Part shown: in pieces, positions 9,320-19,620 of the stretch | How positions within the stretch are numbered: the first letter of the stretch is position 1 | Layout: every line of letters starts with the position of its first letter | DNA from: Akkermansiaceae bacterium | GTDB lineage: Bacteria > Verrucomicrobiota > Verrucomicrobiia > Verrucomicrobiales > Akkermansiaceae | NCBI GenBank assembly: GCA_903934285.1 | Contig: CAIZNN010000264.1 | Coordinates: 1 to 64,000 of the forward strand | Direction of reading: 5' to 3' | DNA length: 64,000 bases | The notes under the pieces: model-generated | What the model was told of the DNA's origin: nothing | Databases searched by the model: none | The model's input: the letters and a program-made list of their open reading frames with translations, nothing else | Position numbers and translations under genes: made by a program

Positions 9320-11461
9320 TCACTGCGCCTGCGGCAGCGCAGCGAGCGGGAAATGCAGCGTGCCGCCCTGCTGCGCTGCCATCCGTTTGGTGCTGCCGTC
9401 CGGCAAGTGCACGACGATTGCCTTGCAGTTGGCGGCGAGCGGTTGCACTTCAAGCGTCGCGGAGTGGCCGTCCGTGGCGGCCTGCACGGTGAGGTTGAGC
9501 GGCCCGAACGGAGTCGCCACGCCGTTGAGGCGCGTGAGCATGCCTGGGCCGGCCCACGCGCGCGGGTAACCTTCCAACAGGTGCATCTCGTCGCCGCGCT
9601 CGAGGGCGAGCAGATGCACGGTGAGGCGGATGAATTCGGCGCTGGCCCAGTTGTGCGGCATGTCGCCGACTTTCTTGAAGGATGCACCCGTGAGCGCCTG
9701 TTCTTCACGCCAGACCAGGACCGGCGCGGCGTGGTTGGCGAAGGCGTAGAGGGCGTCCGCCGCCTTGCGGCCCTCGCCTTGCCAGAGCCAGGCGTGAGCG
9801 TAGAATGAGGCGAAATAATTCCAAATGCCCGAGGCGTCCCACCCGGTGCCAAAGACCATGCCCTCGCGCTCGGTGGCGGCTAGCATCGCCAGGTTGCCGG
9901 CCACCAGCGGATCGTCCTTGGCAAAAAGTTGCCCGGGATAGACTGCGTGACAAAATGCCCACTGCGCCCGCTGTGGCAACTGGTGCGTCCCGGCCTCGCC
10001 CATCAAGATGGGCAGGTACGCGTTGCCATGCGGGTCTTTGCCCATGTCGCGCTTGGCCGCATGGCGGAAAGCACTCATGAAATCATCGTATTCGTGCTGC
10101 CAGACCTCAGCCTGCTGCGCCTTCCCCAGCCAGCGCGCGCCCTCAATGAATGAGCGCAGCCCCACCAGGCTCCAGTAGGGATTGGTGTATTCGGCATGCA
10201 CACCACCGATGCCACCGTCGGGAAAGCCGGGCGGCACCAAGCCGTCATCGAGCGGCGTGGCATTCTCGAGCGTGCGCTGGCGCAGCCCCTTGATGGCTCC
10301 GGCGATGCGCGCGAGTTTTGGCCAGATGGACTCCAGCCAAGCCTTGTCCTGCGTGAGTTGGGCATGGCGGACGCAGGTCCACAGCACGATGCCGTTTTCC
10401 TTGGGGAAATTCTCCATCACTTCGATGCGGCCATCCGGCTTCTGAAAAGTCAGTTCGTAGGCCACCCCATTGCGGGCGTCCTGCCCCGCGCCCACCATCG
10501 CCGCCGCCTCTAACAGGAATGCGCCGTCCACGATCCACAGACCGCGATAACAGGTCGGGCCGACTTGGAACGCCGGCAGTCCAGCCTTGATCTCGCGGGC
10601 CTGCCAGATGTTGCGGATGGAGGAATCCACCAGCGCCTGAATGCCCGCATCGGGCACTTGCACGCGGCCAAACGGCAGCGCGGCGTTCTCCCAATATGCC
10701 ACCGCGCGGTCGCGACTCACCAGCGCCTGCGCGAGGGTGGCAGGCTCTAACGAAATCGTGGGGCCGGCGCTATAGAGCACGAAGAACGCCGCGCTCTTGC
10801 CTGCCGGAACGCTCAACGCCTCAAGCTGGATCGCGCGGCGCGTCTGCTTCTGCTCCGCTAGGCCGGTCATTTTCAGCGACGAGGTGATGGTCTCGTGACC
10901 ACCGACCGTCACCTCCCGCGCTTCCTCTCGGAACGCAAAAGCCAGCTCGGTGTCCACGATCAAGCGGGGTTGCAGGATGCGTGCGACGGTGCCGTGGTTC
11001 GTCACGCGGACGAGGAGCAAGTCGTTCCGCGCCGGGCCACTGGGCTTGCTCGCATGCTGCGCTGCCGGGGCGGCGGCAGGGGGCTGCCGCAGGTCCGTCA
11101 CGGCGAAGGCTTCTTCCTCAATCTGCAGCCCGTCGGCCGCCCGCAGCGTCCGCACAATGGGCACGCGGGGCGAAACAAGCTCCTGCTTCCGCCACACCGC
11201 AGCACCTATGACCTCCACGCCGATGCGCGTGGCGAACTCACGTCCGCCCCGATTGTAGTGATAGAGGAGTTCTCCACTGCGATCCACCAGCGACTTGTTT
11301 GGGTCATCCGGCAGGCAGATGGCCGTTTGCCATTGCTGCGGCGAGTAGCGGAAATCAACCACGTCCGGTGCCGCGTCCGCCGTGGCAAGCCCCAGCGCTT
11401 GAGGGCCTGCGGCGGCCAGAATTCCAAGCATGGCCCAATGTGGGCATCTCGTCTTGAGCAT
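9320..11461 (-). CDS. Secreted protein, possibly six-hairpin glycosidase-like
   Basis: 713-aa ORF with signal peptide; repeated aromatic-rich helical segments (VQALVDSSIRNIWQAREIKAGLPAFQVGPTCYRGLWIVDGAFLLEAA). Confidence 0.6.
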   Translation of the reverse strand: MLKTRCPHWAMLGILAAAGPQALGLATADAAPDVVDFRYSPQQWQTAICLPDDPNKSLVDRSGELLYHYNRGGREFATRIGVEVIGAAVWRKQELVSPRVPIVRTLRAADGLQIEEEAFAVTDLRQPPAAAPAAQHASKPSGPARNDLLLVRVTNHGTVARILQPRLIVDTELAFAFREEAREVTVGGHETITSSLKMTGLAEQKQTRRAIQLEALSVPAGKSAAFFVLYSAGPTISLEPATLAQALVSRDRAVAYWENAALPFGRVQVPDAGIQALVDSSIRNIWQAREIKAGLPAFQVGPTCYRGLWIVDGAFLLEAAAMVGAGQDARNGVAYELTFQKPDGRIEVMENFPKENGIVLWTCVRHAQLTQDKAWLESIWPKLARIAGAIKGLRQRTLENATPLDDGLVPPGFPDGGIGGVHAEYTNPYWSLVGLRSFIEGARWLGKAQQAEVWQHEYDDFMSAFRHAAKRDMGKDPHGNAYLPILMGEAGTHQLPQRAQWAFCHAVYPGQLFAKDDPLVAGNLAMLAATEREGMVFGTGWDASGIWNYFASFYAHAWLWQGEGRKAADALYAFANHAAPVLVWREEQALTGASFKKVGDMPHNWASAEFIRLTVHLLALERGDEMHLLEGYPRAWAGPGMLTRLNGVATPFGPLNLTVQAATDGHSATLEVQPLAANCKAIVVHLPDGSTKRMAAQQGGTLHFPLAALPQAQ

Positions 11462-11697
11462 AGGTTGTTTGATTTGCCATGGATCTAACTTCTGAAAACC
11501 GCGGCCAGGGCGATGCAGGGCACGCAGCCCAGCAAAGTCGTTTGCAGCAGGATGGAGGCACGGTTCATGGGCGTGAGTTTTCGGGTTGGAGGGTGATTGG
11601 CTTGGGGGGTACGGGGCCGGCTTGGAGTTTCTTGCGGGAAGTCATGCCCCAGGTGTCAGATGATTTTCAGATCGGGCGTGCATGCGTTTCCGCCGCG

Positions 11698-11719
11698 GTT
11701 ATGAGCACACGCCAGCAAT
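11698..11719. promoter_or_regulatory. Degenerate operator candidate GTTATGAGCACACGCCAGCAAT
   Basis: Fourth occurrence of GTTATGAGCAnACGCC, upstream of the 11871 ORF/porin/znuABC set. Confidence 0.4.
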
Positions 11720-11870
11720 TAACAAGCACTTTTTCCTCAAAAGCTCGCTCCCGCCGCCGCCTGCCTGCGCGCGATGGCCCGATTCCAGTCATCGCTTGAC
11801 ACCGGTCGTGAATGGGCTACGGTCGCGGCCAGCCGGCAGGCACCCCGCGCCGGCGCGCTTGCTCCCTCCG

Positions 11871-12194
11871 ATGTCTCAGCCCCGCCCTATCAAACCCTTC
11901 TGGACACTCACGGCGCTTGTCGTGTTGGTGCAGTTGCTGATGGTGCAGGCGATGGCGGCCAGCGGCGCGCTGCACAAGCGCTGCCACGACCACGCCGACG
12001 AGGGCGACCACCAGTGTGCGGTGACCATGCTGCTCAATGGCGGTTATGACACCGTGGCACCGCGGGTGGTGCCCATCGGCCGCCAGGATGCCGCACCACC
12101 GCCCGCAGCGGTGGCCGCGCCGCGCCCGGTTGATGCCGCGCCACCCCACCTGCGCGGTGGGGTGTTGGCGCACGCACCGCCAAGGGGACCGTAA
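11871..12194 (+). CDS. Small exported protein with His/Cys/Asp cluster
   Basis: N-terminal hydrophobic segment then HKRCHDHADEGDHQC. Confidence 0.6.
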   Translation: MSQPRPIKPFWTLTALVVLVQLLMVQAMAASGALHKRCHDHADEGDHQCAVTMLLNGGYDTVAPRVVPIGRQDAAPPPAAVAAPRPVDAAPPHLRGGVLAHAPPRGP

Positions 12195-12307
12195 GGTACG
12201 GTTGCATCCTCTTGAATGTGTCTTAAGCGGCTAGACGGCGCCTTGGCGGCGCGTGTCGTCGGCCCGCAATCCATTTTGGCGCCGCCCGCCTCATCTAACA
12301 TCTATCC

Positions 12308-12720
12308 ATGAAATCAATTTCTTCAATCGTACCCACCCATCCAATCGCCCGCGCCGCCGTCCAGGCCCTCAGCCTGCTGGCCGCCACCACGCCCTTCGCC
12401 TTGGCTGAGGATACCGCCGATCCGGCTCGAGCCGAGATCGCCGAGCTCCGCCAACAAGTCCAGGACCTAACCAAACTAGTCAGGGATCTCCAGCAGCAAG
12501 TCACTGCCCGGCCTGCCGCCGTCCCCGCCGCGCCAACCGCACCGGCGGCCGCTTCGACGGTTGCCATCACCGCAGCGCCGCCACCTCAGGAGCCGGATCT
12601 AACACCAGAGCCGCCTGCCGATCCGTTGCCCGCGCCGAAGCGCGCCGATTTGAGCATTTTCAACCCGGAAATCTCGGTGGCCATCGACGCCATCGGCTCG
12701 TACTCGAAGAGCGCCGACAA
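12308..12720 (+). pseudogene. Outer-membrane porin/receptor, 5' fragment (interrupted by prophage)
   Basis: Signal peptide, coiled coil AEIAELRQQVQDLTKLVRDLQQQV, ends ...SIFNPEISVAIDAIGSYSKSAD at the phage junction; continues at 48069 with NFNFTLRDIELMV. Confidence 0.85.
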
Positions 12721-12737
12721 ATGTAAGCGACTCGCGT

Positions 12738-12768
12738 TTTGAGAAAAATGGACAGTGATTTGAGAAAA
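12738..12768. repeat. Left-end transposase-binding-site candidates TTTGAGAAAA x2
   Basis: TTTTGAGAAAAATGGACAGTGATTTGAGAAAA; the inverted counterpart lies at 47918-47966. Confidence 0.65.
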
Positions 12769-12927
12769 CCGTCACTCGCGGCAGGCGGCCAAGAGGTCGG
12801 CGCTGGCGCTCCATGCCGCCACCGGGGAGAAGAGTTCACGTGTCGCTCGCTGGCTGGTGGTGGCACGGGCGCGGGCAACGCGACGACCGAGAACGCCGCG
12901 CCGTCAGGGAGGAGGGAGACTTGGGGT

Positions 12928-13386
12928 TTAGACCATGGAAAGGCCCGCTTGGCGGGCCACCTCGCCCATTGCCGCTAGGAACGTGCCCGCAAAGACAGGG
13001 TCTGCCGCGCAAAGCGCGAAGCAATCGGGGATTATGTGGGTGGTGCGGTCAGCAAACACAAGCGTCGCCGTGACGAGGAGCGCTGGGTCAGGGGCCGCGA
13101 CTACTATGGCTGTTAAGGACGCGGCCTTATTGGCTTGCCTCTTGCATTCATCGGTCAGCGCGAGCAAGACGGCGCTGAGGGCAGGGTCGGTTGCCCGCTG
13201 GCTTGCGAGGTCTGGTATGTTCACCTTGGCTCCTCCTGTGGACAGGAGTTGCGCTCCGTTATAGGGCAGCAGGTCGCCATCAATAAGCCCCCGTGGCCGC
13301 TCAGCGGTAGGCAGGATTACGGCCAGCTTGGTGACCCACATGCCGACGAATGGGGCTGGGGTGGTCGGGGAAGGGTTGGCAATCAT
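12928..13386 (-). CDS. Phage protein, distal tail region (unknown)
   Basis: 152-aa ORF at end of morphogenesis cluster. Confidence 0.5.
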   Translation of the reverse strand: MIANPSPTTPAPFVGMWVTKLAVILPTAERPRGLIDGDLLPYNGAQLLSTGGAKVNIPDLASQRATDPALSAVLLALTDECKRQANKAASLTAIVVAAPDPALLVTATLVFADRTTHIIPDCFALCAADPVFAGTFLAAMGEVARQAGLSMV

Positions 13387-13404
13387 TTCGGTTTTGTTGT
13401 GTGG

Positions 13405-14610
13405 TTAGTAAGCGTTGAGGAACCCGAGCCCGGTTGCCGGGTTATAGGGAATGGGGTTGGCTATCCCAGAGGCTATATCCCAATAACCCCCGTGAATATC
13501 CGTTGAGAAAGACATCCATCCGTAAGCATCAGTGCCCGTGCATTTGAAGATGCCCCCAAACATGCTAAAGGTGTACATCATCACCGCCGCAAAGGTGAAC
13601 CTCGAATTATTCCAGATGACGGCGCTGACCCAGTATGAATCCGCGCGCAGGGTAATATCGCTGCTATTTATGGTGCAGTTGCTCATATAAGTCGCCTGCT
13701 CAAACGTCCCCCCGTTGACCGTGATATAGGAAAGGTTTACGCCTAGCTTGGCCTTGCCGGAAATCGTGAAGCCCGTGCCGAGCTGCGTTATATAGGTCCC
13801 CTCGGGCGGGTACATGTCATAATAGTCCCCGGTGACCACAACGGTTTCGGAGGGAGCCCCGGTGGCAAGCTCAAGGTCGCTGTTTTTGTAGATGTTGTCA
13901 GCCACCCATGGGATCGAAGGAGCAGGGTCGGTAGCCGCAGCATTAAGAAACCAGTTGTTTAGGTTGTACCATTTCGAGTCAGTGCTAGGCTTGAAATGGA
14001 GCGTGGGTGCTGGCGGATTAATAGCGTCGGAGAGGGAGCGCAGGAACCATTGGCCCCCGGCCACGCCCACCAGCTCCGCTATATAAACGCCTCCCTCCAG
14101 CTTCTTGGGGAGGGTGATGCCGGGCGCGATATAGGCATCAAAGTTTAGGTTTGGACAATTCCCGTAAGGATTGTCGATGTAGAGGAAGAGCCGCGCGCCC
14201 TCGACGGAATTATCCACCCCTATGGTGTGGTTCGGGGAGGCGTTTAGGACCAAGGATAAACTTTGGTTCGGCCCGTCAACAAAATCCAGCTCAATGGCTG
14301 AGGCTGAGAATGGCCCCGCCGGGATCGGAGCGCCCAAGCCCAGCGCCCCCAACGCGCCATTCCTGTCTGCCTCAAGCCTATCGTTCAGCGCGGAGGGCGG
14401 GTCCGGCACGCCATCGGTGACGCTGACCAGGCCGGTGCCGGCCGGGGCCGGGCCAGCCGGGCCGGGAGCCCCGGCGAGGCTGGCCAACCACGCGGCGCGC
14501 GAGCCGGTGAAGCCCTCGGCCAGAGCGAGCTGATAGGCGTCGCGCACCGGGGTGGAGTTCACCGTTACCGGAGCGGGCGGTGCGGTGGTGATGTTGACGG
14601 TGGTGGCCAT
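13405..14610 (-). CDS. Putative tail fibre / receptor-binding protein
   Basis: MATTVNITTAPPAPVTVNSTPVRDAYQLALAEGFTGSRAAWLASLAGAPGPAGP... collagen-like spacer then beta-rich C-term. Confidence 0.6.
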   Translation of the reverse strand: MATTVNITTAPPAPVTVNSTPVRDAYQLALAEGFTGSRAAWLASLAGAPGPAGPAPAGTGLVSVTDGVPDPPSALNDRLEADRNGALGALGLGAPIPAGPFSASAIELDFVDGPNQSLSLVLNASPNHTIGVDNSVEGARLFLYIDNPYGNCPNLNFDAYIAPGITLPKKLEGGVYIAELVGVAGGQWFLRSLSDAINPPAPTLHFKPSTDSKWYNLNNWFLNAAATDPAPSIPWVADNIYKNSDLELATGAPSETVVVTGDYYDMYPPEGTYITQLGTGFTISGKAKLGVNLSYITVNGGTFEQATYMSNCTINSSDITLRADSYWVSAVIWNNSRFTFAAVMMYTFSMFGGIFKCTGTDAYGWMSFSTDIHGGYWDIASGIANPIPYNPATGLGFLNAY

Positions 14611-14617
14611 GGGGAAT

Positions 14618-14974
14618 TCAGATGGTTTCCAACACCTCGATCTCGTCGGCGAGGTAGGTTTTGGGGCGGCCGGTGGTGGAGGTGTCGAGGCAGCGCAGCC
14701 GCCAGGTCCATTTGCCGAAGGTGAGGCCGGCGACGAGTTGCGGCGGGACCGAGATTTCCCAGGTGGCGGCGGAGACGATGGTGATTTGGCCTGGGGTGGC
14801 GCTGCTGAGTTCGACGACTGTGGACGGCACGGCGCCGGGCTTTTTGAAGCGCATCTTCGCGCTGGCCAGCGGTACTGGCGGGGCGGCACCGTTGATGGTG
14901 ATGGTGAGGGATGGGATGCCGTCCCATTCGTCTCCTTCGGTGAATTTTTCGAGTGCGAGTTTGGCGGGGATCAT
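14618..14974 (-). CDS. Phage tail-region hypothetical protein
   Basis: 118-aa ORF in collinear minus-strand cluster. Confidence 0.55.
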   Translation of the reverse strand: MIPAKLALEKFTEGDEWDGIPSLTITINGAAPPVPLASAKMRFKKPGAVPSTVVELSSATPGQITIVSAATWEISVPPQLVAGLTFGKWTWRLRCLDTSTTGRPKTYLADEIEVLETI

Positions 14975-14981
14975 GGGGGTG

Positions 14982-16763
14982 TCAGCCGGGTTCGTAGTTA
15001 TCTTCCTGGGGGATGCGGAGCCGGTCCACCAGCGAGGAGAAATTCATGCGCGGGCTCGGGCCGATGGTCACCGTGGCGGCGAGGGTTTGGAGGTCGATGG
15101 AGGTTTCGGCCACCGGGACTTTCATCGAGTGCCACTCCGCGGGCACCTCGTCGCCTCGCACGCTGACAAAATCCCCCGGCAGCGGCACGCTCGGCGCGCT
15201 GGGAGAGAGGGAGATTTCCCCCTTGTAGGGAGTCCAGTTTTGGCGGGCGAAGTAGTTGGCCGCCAGGTCCGGCGGGGCTTCCACGAATTCCGCGCGTTCG
15301 ATGAACGCGCTGGAGCCGGCGGCGGCCGCCGCCTTGCCGGCCGCCGCCACCGCGCTGGGGGCCATGTTGATGGCGTCCACCGCGAGGTTGCAGCCGTAGC
15401 GCTGGATCTTGCGCCATTTCGAGTCCGCGTCCGCCTGGCTTACGGCTTGGCCCGAGATCCACCCGGTGAGGTAGCCGGCATAGCCTGGGCTGGCGGAGGC
15501 TTGGAGCGCGGCCATCCCGACGTTGGAATCCAGCGTGCCGCGGGACGCATAAAAATCCCCGCGGATGTATCGGGTTTCCTTGGTGGCGCCGGCCGCCGCC
15601 AGTTCGCCGGCGGTGAAGGCGTCGGCTTCGATGGGGTACCAGCCGGTGGCCGGCGCGCCTCCGGAGGTATAGAGCCCCAGCGCTATGATGGCCATCGAGT
15701 CCGTATATTCCCATGGCGGCCCGTTCCAGTTGCAGCCGGTGTAGAGAGTGGCGTAGAAGCCCCCCGAGGGCGACATGGAGAACCCCGGTTGTGCCGCCAC
15801 CGCCGCCGTCAGGTTGGCGTCGCGGGTCACCAGGGAGGACCAGGTCAGCGGGATCTGGGCGGAGGCGGCCGCCGCATCGATGCTGGCGCCTACAGCGTCC
15901 ACGCTGGCCTGTGCCATGGCCACGGCTTTTTGGGCGGTGGTGAGGGCCTCGCTCACCAGCATGTCGCTGCGTTCCTGGCCGGAGAGGTAGAGCGAGAGTT
16001 GGCGGTTGGCTTCCGCGGTGTCGTCGCCGGCGCTTTGGACCAGGAAGAGCACCACGTCGTCGCCATCGCGGCGGGCGTAGGCGAAGGAGACGGCCAGCGC
16101 GCGGGCTTCCGGGTAGGGGGTGAGCGAAACCCCGGTGGCGCGGTGGCCATCGCTTTCCAGGTCGATGACGGTTTCGGGCGCCTCGCCGCGGGTGAGGAAG
16201 CAGAGCGTCTGCACGGTGCCTGCATAGCTCATGCGGGACACGCAGGACGGGTCCCATTTGAGCGCGTCTTCCAGCGCGCCGGCGATGGAGTTGGCGCGGA
16301 ACGCCATTTTGGGCACCGGGTAGAAGCCGGGCATGCTGGCCGGCGCGGCGATGGGCAGCCCGGCGCTGATGCCGCGGCCCAGGATATCGAGCAGCAGCGC
16401 GCCGAGGTCGCGGGCGGGGTAGAGCACGAAGGCGCGGGCGGCATCGAGCAGCGGGGTTTCCAGCAGGCCCTTGTAGGCGTTGGAAACCGTGAAGCTGTAC
16501 GTGCGCTCGGCGTAGGAAAACGCGCGCTTGCAGATGCCGGCAAACAGCAGCACCCCGGCGGCGTCTTTGAGGCTGAGCCACTGCTCGTCGTCCGGGATCA
16601 CCCGGCCTGGCTTGGCGCGCTGGGTGAAGCGCAGCTCATCGGCGTCGAGCGAGCGCAGGGTGAGGCTGGCATCCAGCACCCCGAGCGCCTCCAGGGAATA
16701 GCCCTCCGGCCCCAGCGTGCGCCCGGCCTGCCCGTGCAAATAGAATGGCGGCGCGTAGATCAT
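14982..16763 (-). CDS. Putative tail/baseplate protein
   Basis: 593-aa ORF, position downstream of the putative tape measure gene. Confidence 0.55.
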   Translation of the reverse strand: MIYAPPFYLHGQAGRTLGPEGYSLEALGVLDASLTLRSLDADELRFTQRAKPGRVIPDDEQWLSLKDAAGVLLFAGICKRAFSYAERTYSFTVSNAYKGLLETPLLDAARAFVLYPARDLGALLLDILGRGISAGLPIAAPASMPGFYPVPKMAFRANSIAGALEDALKWDPSCVSRMSYAGTVQTLCFLTRGEAPETVIDLESDGHRATGVSLTPYPEARALAVSFAYARRDGDDVVLFLVQSAGDDTAEANRQLSLYLSGQERSDMLVSEALTTAQKAVAMAQASVDAVGASIDAAAASAQIPLTWSSLVTRDANLTAAVAAQPGFSMSPSGGFYATLYTGCNWNGPPWEYTDSMAIIALGLYTSGGAPATGWYPIEADAFTAGELAAAGATKETRYIRGDFYASRGTLDSNVGMAALQASASPGYAGYLTGWISGQAVSQADADSKWRKIQRYGCNLAVDAINMAPSAVAAAGKAAAAAGSSAFIERAEFVEAPPDLAANYFARQNWTPYKGEISLSPSAPSVPLPGDFVSVRGDEVPAEWHSMKVPVAETSIDLQTLAATVTIGPSPRMNFSSLVDRLRIPQEDNYEPG

Positions 16764-18358
16764 CTCAGGCGGCTGAAAAGCTGGTTGATTTGGGTTTCTT
16801 GCGCGCGCGCCTTGTCGGCGAGCGCGCGCACCATGGCGGAGACCGTCGCCAGCGCCGCGACGAATGCGTTGCCTTGCTCCTCGAGGCCGCCGCGCACCTC
16901 GTTCACTGCCCCGGTCACTTTTGCGGTGTCGGCAGGTTGCGGCGTGAGCGTCTTGATCGTGGCCACTGCGGCGGCCCGTTCGTTGCCCAGCGCCTGAGAC
17001 ACCTCGCCGGTGGATGAGCTGATGGTGGCAAACTCGCTGACGACGGTCTGATAGAGCTCGTTCCGAGCCTTGTTTGCCGCCTTGCTGGTTCCCTTGGAAT
17101 CATCCTGGAGCCCTTGGAGCCGGGTCTCCACATCTTCTAACATATCGCGCCCATGGGCGACGAAGAGCTGCTTTTGATCTGCCACCGCCTGGTTGGCTTT
17201 CGCGTAGGTTTCCTGCGCGGCATCATAGGCAGTGGAGAGTTCCTTGAATTGTTTCGGATCGACTTTGTCGAGACCGTCGCGCCCGGCGGCCCAATATTTC
17301 ACCATGGCCGAGTCCAGTTCCGTGCGGGCGATCTCCGCGTCTTGCTGGGTTTCGCTCAGCTTGTCTCTCAATCCCGCGAGTCCCACCCGCAACTCGGTGG
17401 CCAGGGCGTTGGCCTGGGCCAGTTCCACATCGCCTCCCGTTTGCCTGGCGATATCCACCTGGCGGTTGGCCCGCCGGATTTCGATGCTGTTGAGTTCGTT
17501 GCGCAAGGCCGCCATGCGCTGCATCGTCGCCTCCTGTTGCTTGAGCGCGTCGAGCTCGCGGTTGTAAGTGGCGGTCAGTCCGGATTGATTGTCGGTGCCC
17601 AACTCGCGCCGGCGGTCGTTGAGCTTCTTCAAGGACTCCGCCGCTCTGGCGTACGATTCCTCCAACTCATTGGCGCCGGAAGCCCAGCCCTCCGGGTCTT
17701 TAGCAATTTTCCAAACTTTTTCCAGAGCTGTGCCCACCGTGTCGATCACGGTTTTTACGGGCCCCATGGTTTCGCGCAGAGCCTCTAGTTGAATTTCGAG
17801 TTCAGGGCCGAGTGCTTGCCCTGTTTCCGCAGCCGATTTCCTGATCTTGTCGAAGCGATCGAGGGTTCCATCCAAGGCCTTATAGCTGGCGACCGCTGCC
17901 GCACCGATAGCCATAAATGAGCCGGCCACGCTCAGCGCATCCGTGCTCAGGACCGAGCTGATCATGCGGAACTCCTTGCCATATCCAGTCGCATCCGCGG
18001 CCGTTCCCAAACCGCTCCCGGCCACGCCTGAAACGTCGGTGCCTAAAATTCCGCCACCGGTTTCTTTGGCGGCTTTCCGGCGCTTCGCCTCGATGACATC
18101 CAGATCGCGCTGCGCGCTCTTGGCCTCATCGCTCATCCGCTGCAAACTGCTGGTCACCTCATCGACGGCATGGACGGCATCGGGCGTAGAGTTCGGAATC
18201 TTCTCAATGGCCTTCGGGATCTCGCCGATAGTATCCACGGCGGCGGGCACCGAGGCGGGGATTTGCTCCAGCGCCGCGGGGATCTTGGCGATCTCCTGTG
18301 CGGCGGCGTCCGCGCCGGTGGTCGAAAGGCCGATTTGGATGTCAGGTCCGTCGGGCAT
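16760..18358 (-). CDS. Putative tape measure protein
   Basis: Long alpha-helical/coiled-coil composition; located in tail gene order. Confidence 0.55.
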   Translation of the reverse strand: MPDGPDIQIGLSTTGADAAAQEIAKIPAALEQIPASVPAAVDTIGEIPKAIEKIPNSTPDAVHAVDEVTSSLQRMSDEAKSAQRDLDVIEAKRRKAAKETGGGILGTDVSGVAGSGLGTAADATGYGKEFRMISSVLSTDALSVAGSFMAIGAAAVASYKALDGTLDRFDKIRKSAAETGQALGPELEIQLEALRETMGPVKTVIDTVGTALEKVWKIAKDPEGWASGANELEESYARAAESLKKLNDRRRELGTDNQSGLTATYNRELDALKQQEATMQRMAALRNELNSIEIRRANRQVDIARQTGGDVELAQANALATELRVGLAGLRDKLSETQQDAEIARTELDSAMVKYWAAGRDGLDKVDPKQFKELSTAYDAAQETYAKANQAVADQKQLFVAHGRDMLEDVETRLQGLQDDSKGTSKAANKARNELYQTVVSEFATISSSTGEVSQALGNERAAAVATIKTLTPQPADTAKVTGAVNEVRGGLEEQGNAFVAALATVSAMVRALADKARAQETQINQLFSRLR

Positions 18359-18368
18359 GGGGGATGGG

Positions 18369-18962
18369 TCAGGCGAGTTTGGTTAGTTTCAGATAGGAAC
18401 CGGCCAGCGCGGTCACGTCGTTGGTGTCGTCGCTTTTGAGGGCGAAGGCGAGCTCGGCGGTGCTGGAGGCGATGAACACGCCTTTGAGCATGAGCGCCCA
18501 GGTGCCGGCCACCGGCGAGGTGGTGGGCGAGTAGGAGCCGCCGGGAGCGGTGATGCCCAGGGCGGTTTGCGGATCGAGCAGATAGAGCGTGCCCGCGCCG
18601 CCGGTGTTGGTGATTTGGGCGGCGCCGGCGGTGGCGGCGCTGGTGAGGATGAGCAGCAACTCCACCGCATAGATGGCCGCGGCTTCCGGGGTGAAGGACA
18701 GCTCCGGCAGGGCCACCGGCGTGGTGTCGGTGGCGGGCACGGCGGCGGTGAGCCGCTGCCAGGTGGCGGGCTTGAGCGCCACCCCGGCGAGAGTGAGGGC
18801 CGGCACGGCGATGCCCGTGGCGGTGAGGGTGAGCGCGGTGGCCGTGCCGTCGCCGAGGCGCACCACCACGCCGGCGGCGAGGGTGCCGGTGCCGATGTGG
18901 AGCAATTGGTTTTTGGTGTTGGCCGGGCTCACGCCCGCGCCTGTGAGTGAGTTGGATGCCAT
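18369..18962 (-). CDS. Phage structural hypothetical protein
   Basis: Collinear ORF, beta-rich, Ala/Thr-rich. Confidence 0.5.
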   Translation of the reverse strand: MASNSLTGAGVSPANTKNQLLHIGTGTLAAGVVVRLGDGTATALTLTATGIAVPALTLAGVALKPATWQRLTAAVPATDTTPVALPELSFTPEAAAIYAVELLLILTSAATAGAAQITNTGGAGTLYLLDPQTALGITAPGGSYSPTTSPVAGTWALMLKGVFIASSTAELAFALKSDDTNDVTALAGSYLKLTKLA

Positions 18963-19020
18963 GGTCGTTTAATTGCGAAGTGGTTGCTTGCTTGTCTAAC
19001 TGAAAGTTGCGGTGCCCTGC

Positions 19021-19536
19021 TTACAAGGCATCCCAGTCCCCGGTGAGCGCGTCCCAATCCTGGAGCAGGAACAACCAGGGGATGGCGGCATACAAAGGGA
19101 TGGCGGCCGCCGGGACCATCCGGCCGCCGTTGGCTTGATAGGCGGTGACGGTTTCAAAGCCGGCGGATTCCGCCAGCGGCAGCGGCGAGCTGGAGGCCAC
19201 CACCGCGTCCTGGATATCCCAGCTTTCCCCGCCGGACACCGTTACGCGCAGGGTACCGGTTTGGCCGCTGGGCAGGGAGGCCGCATGCCGCAGGCAGTAG
19301 CTGTGCAGCGCCGCGTGGCTGGCGTGGGCGCGCACCATCGTCCAGCTCACGGCGGTTTCCGCGCCGCCCTGCGCCTGGTTCTCGCTCCATTCCGCCCCGA
19401 TGGGCGCGTAGCGCTTTTCCCCTTGCTTGACGGTGAGCACCGGCGCGGCCGCCACGATCACGCCGTAGTCCAGCAGCCGCAACGCGGTGCCGCCGGCCGG
19501 AATGAAATCGATTTGATGGAGGCTCTCTTCGTTCAC
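19021..19536 (-). CDS. Phage hypothetical protein
   Basis: Collinear ORF MNEESLHQIDFIPAGG... Confidence 0.5.
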   Translation of the reverse strand: MNEESLHQIDFIPAGGTALRLLDYGVIVAAAPVLTVKQGEKRYAPIGAEWSENQAQGGAETAVSWTMVRAHASHAALHSYCLRHAASLPSGQTGTLRVTVSGGESWDIQDAVVASSSPLPLAESAGFETVTAYQANGGRMVPAAAIPLYAAIPWLFLLQDWDALTGDWDAL

Positions 19537-19620
19537 CTTGAAAGTAAAATGGACTTGGTTGTTTCGGCTGCTGGATTCCCTGATTACACGGATTACATGG
19601 AAAGGCTCATGATGGCTGGG

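Noticed and set aside
8392-9492. 366-aa plus-strand ORF overlapping the TonB receptor C-terminal part
   Set aside because: Alternate frame of a recognisable receptor sequence; P/S/T/R-rich spurious ORF.
13405-14610. Diversity-generating retroelement target in the tail fibre
   Set aside because: No reverse transcriptase ORF and no template/variable repeat pair noticed in the window.
14661-16997. 778-aa plus-strand ORF opposite tail genes
   Set aside because: Antisense to well-packed minus-strand phage genes; composition (G/R/H-rich) typical of spurious ORFs in high-GC DNA.
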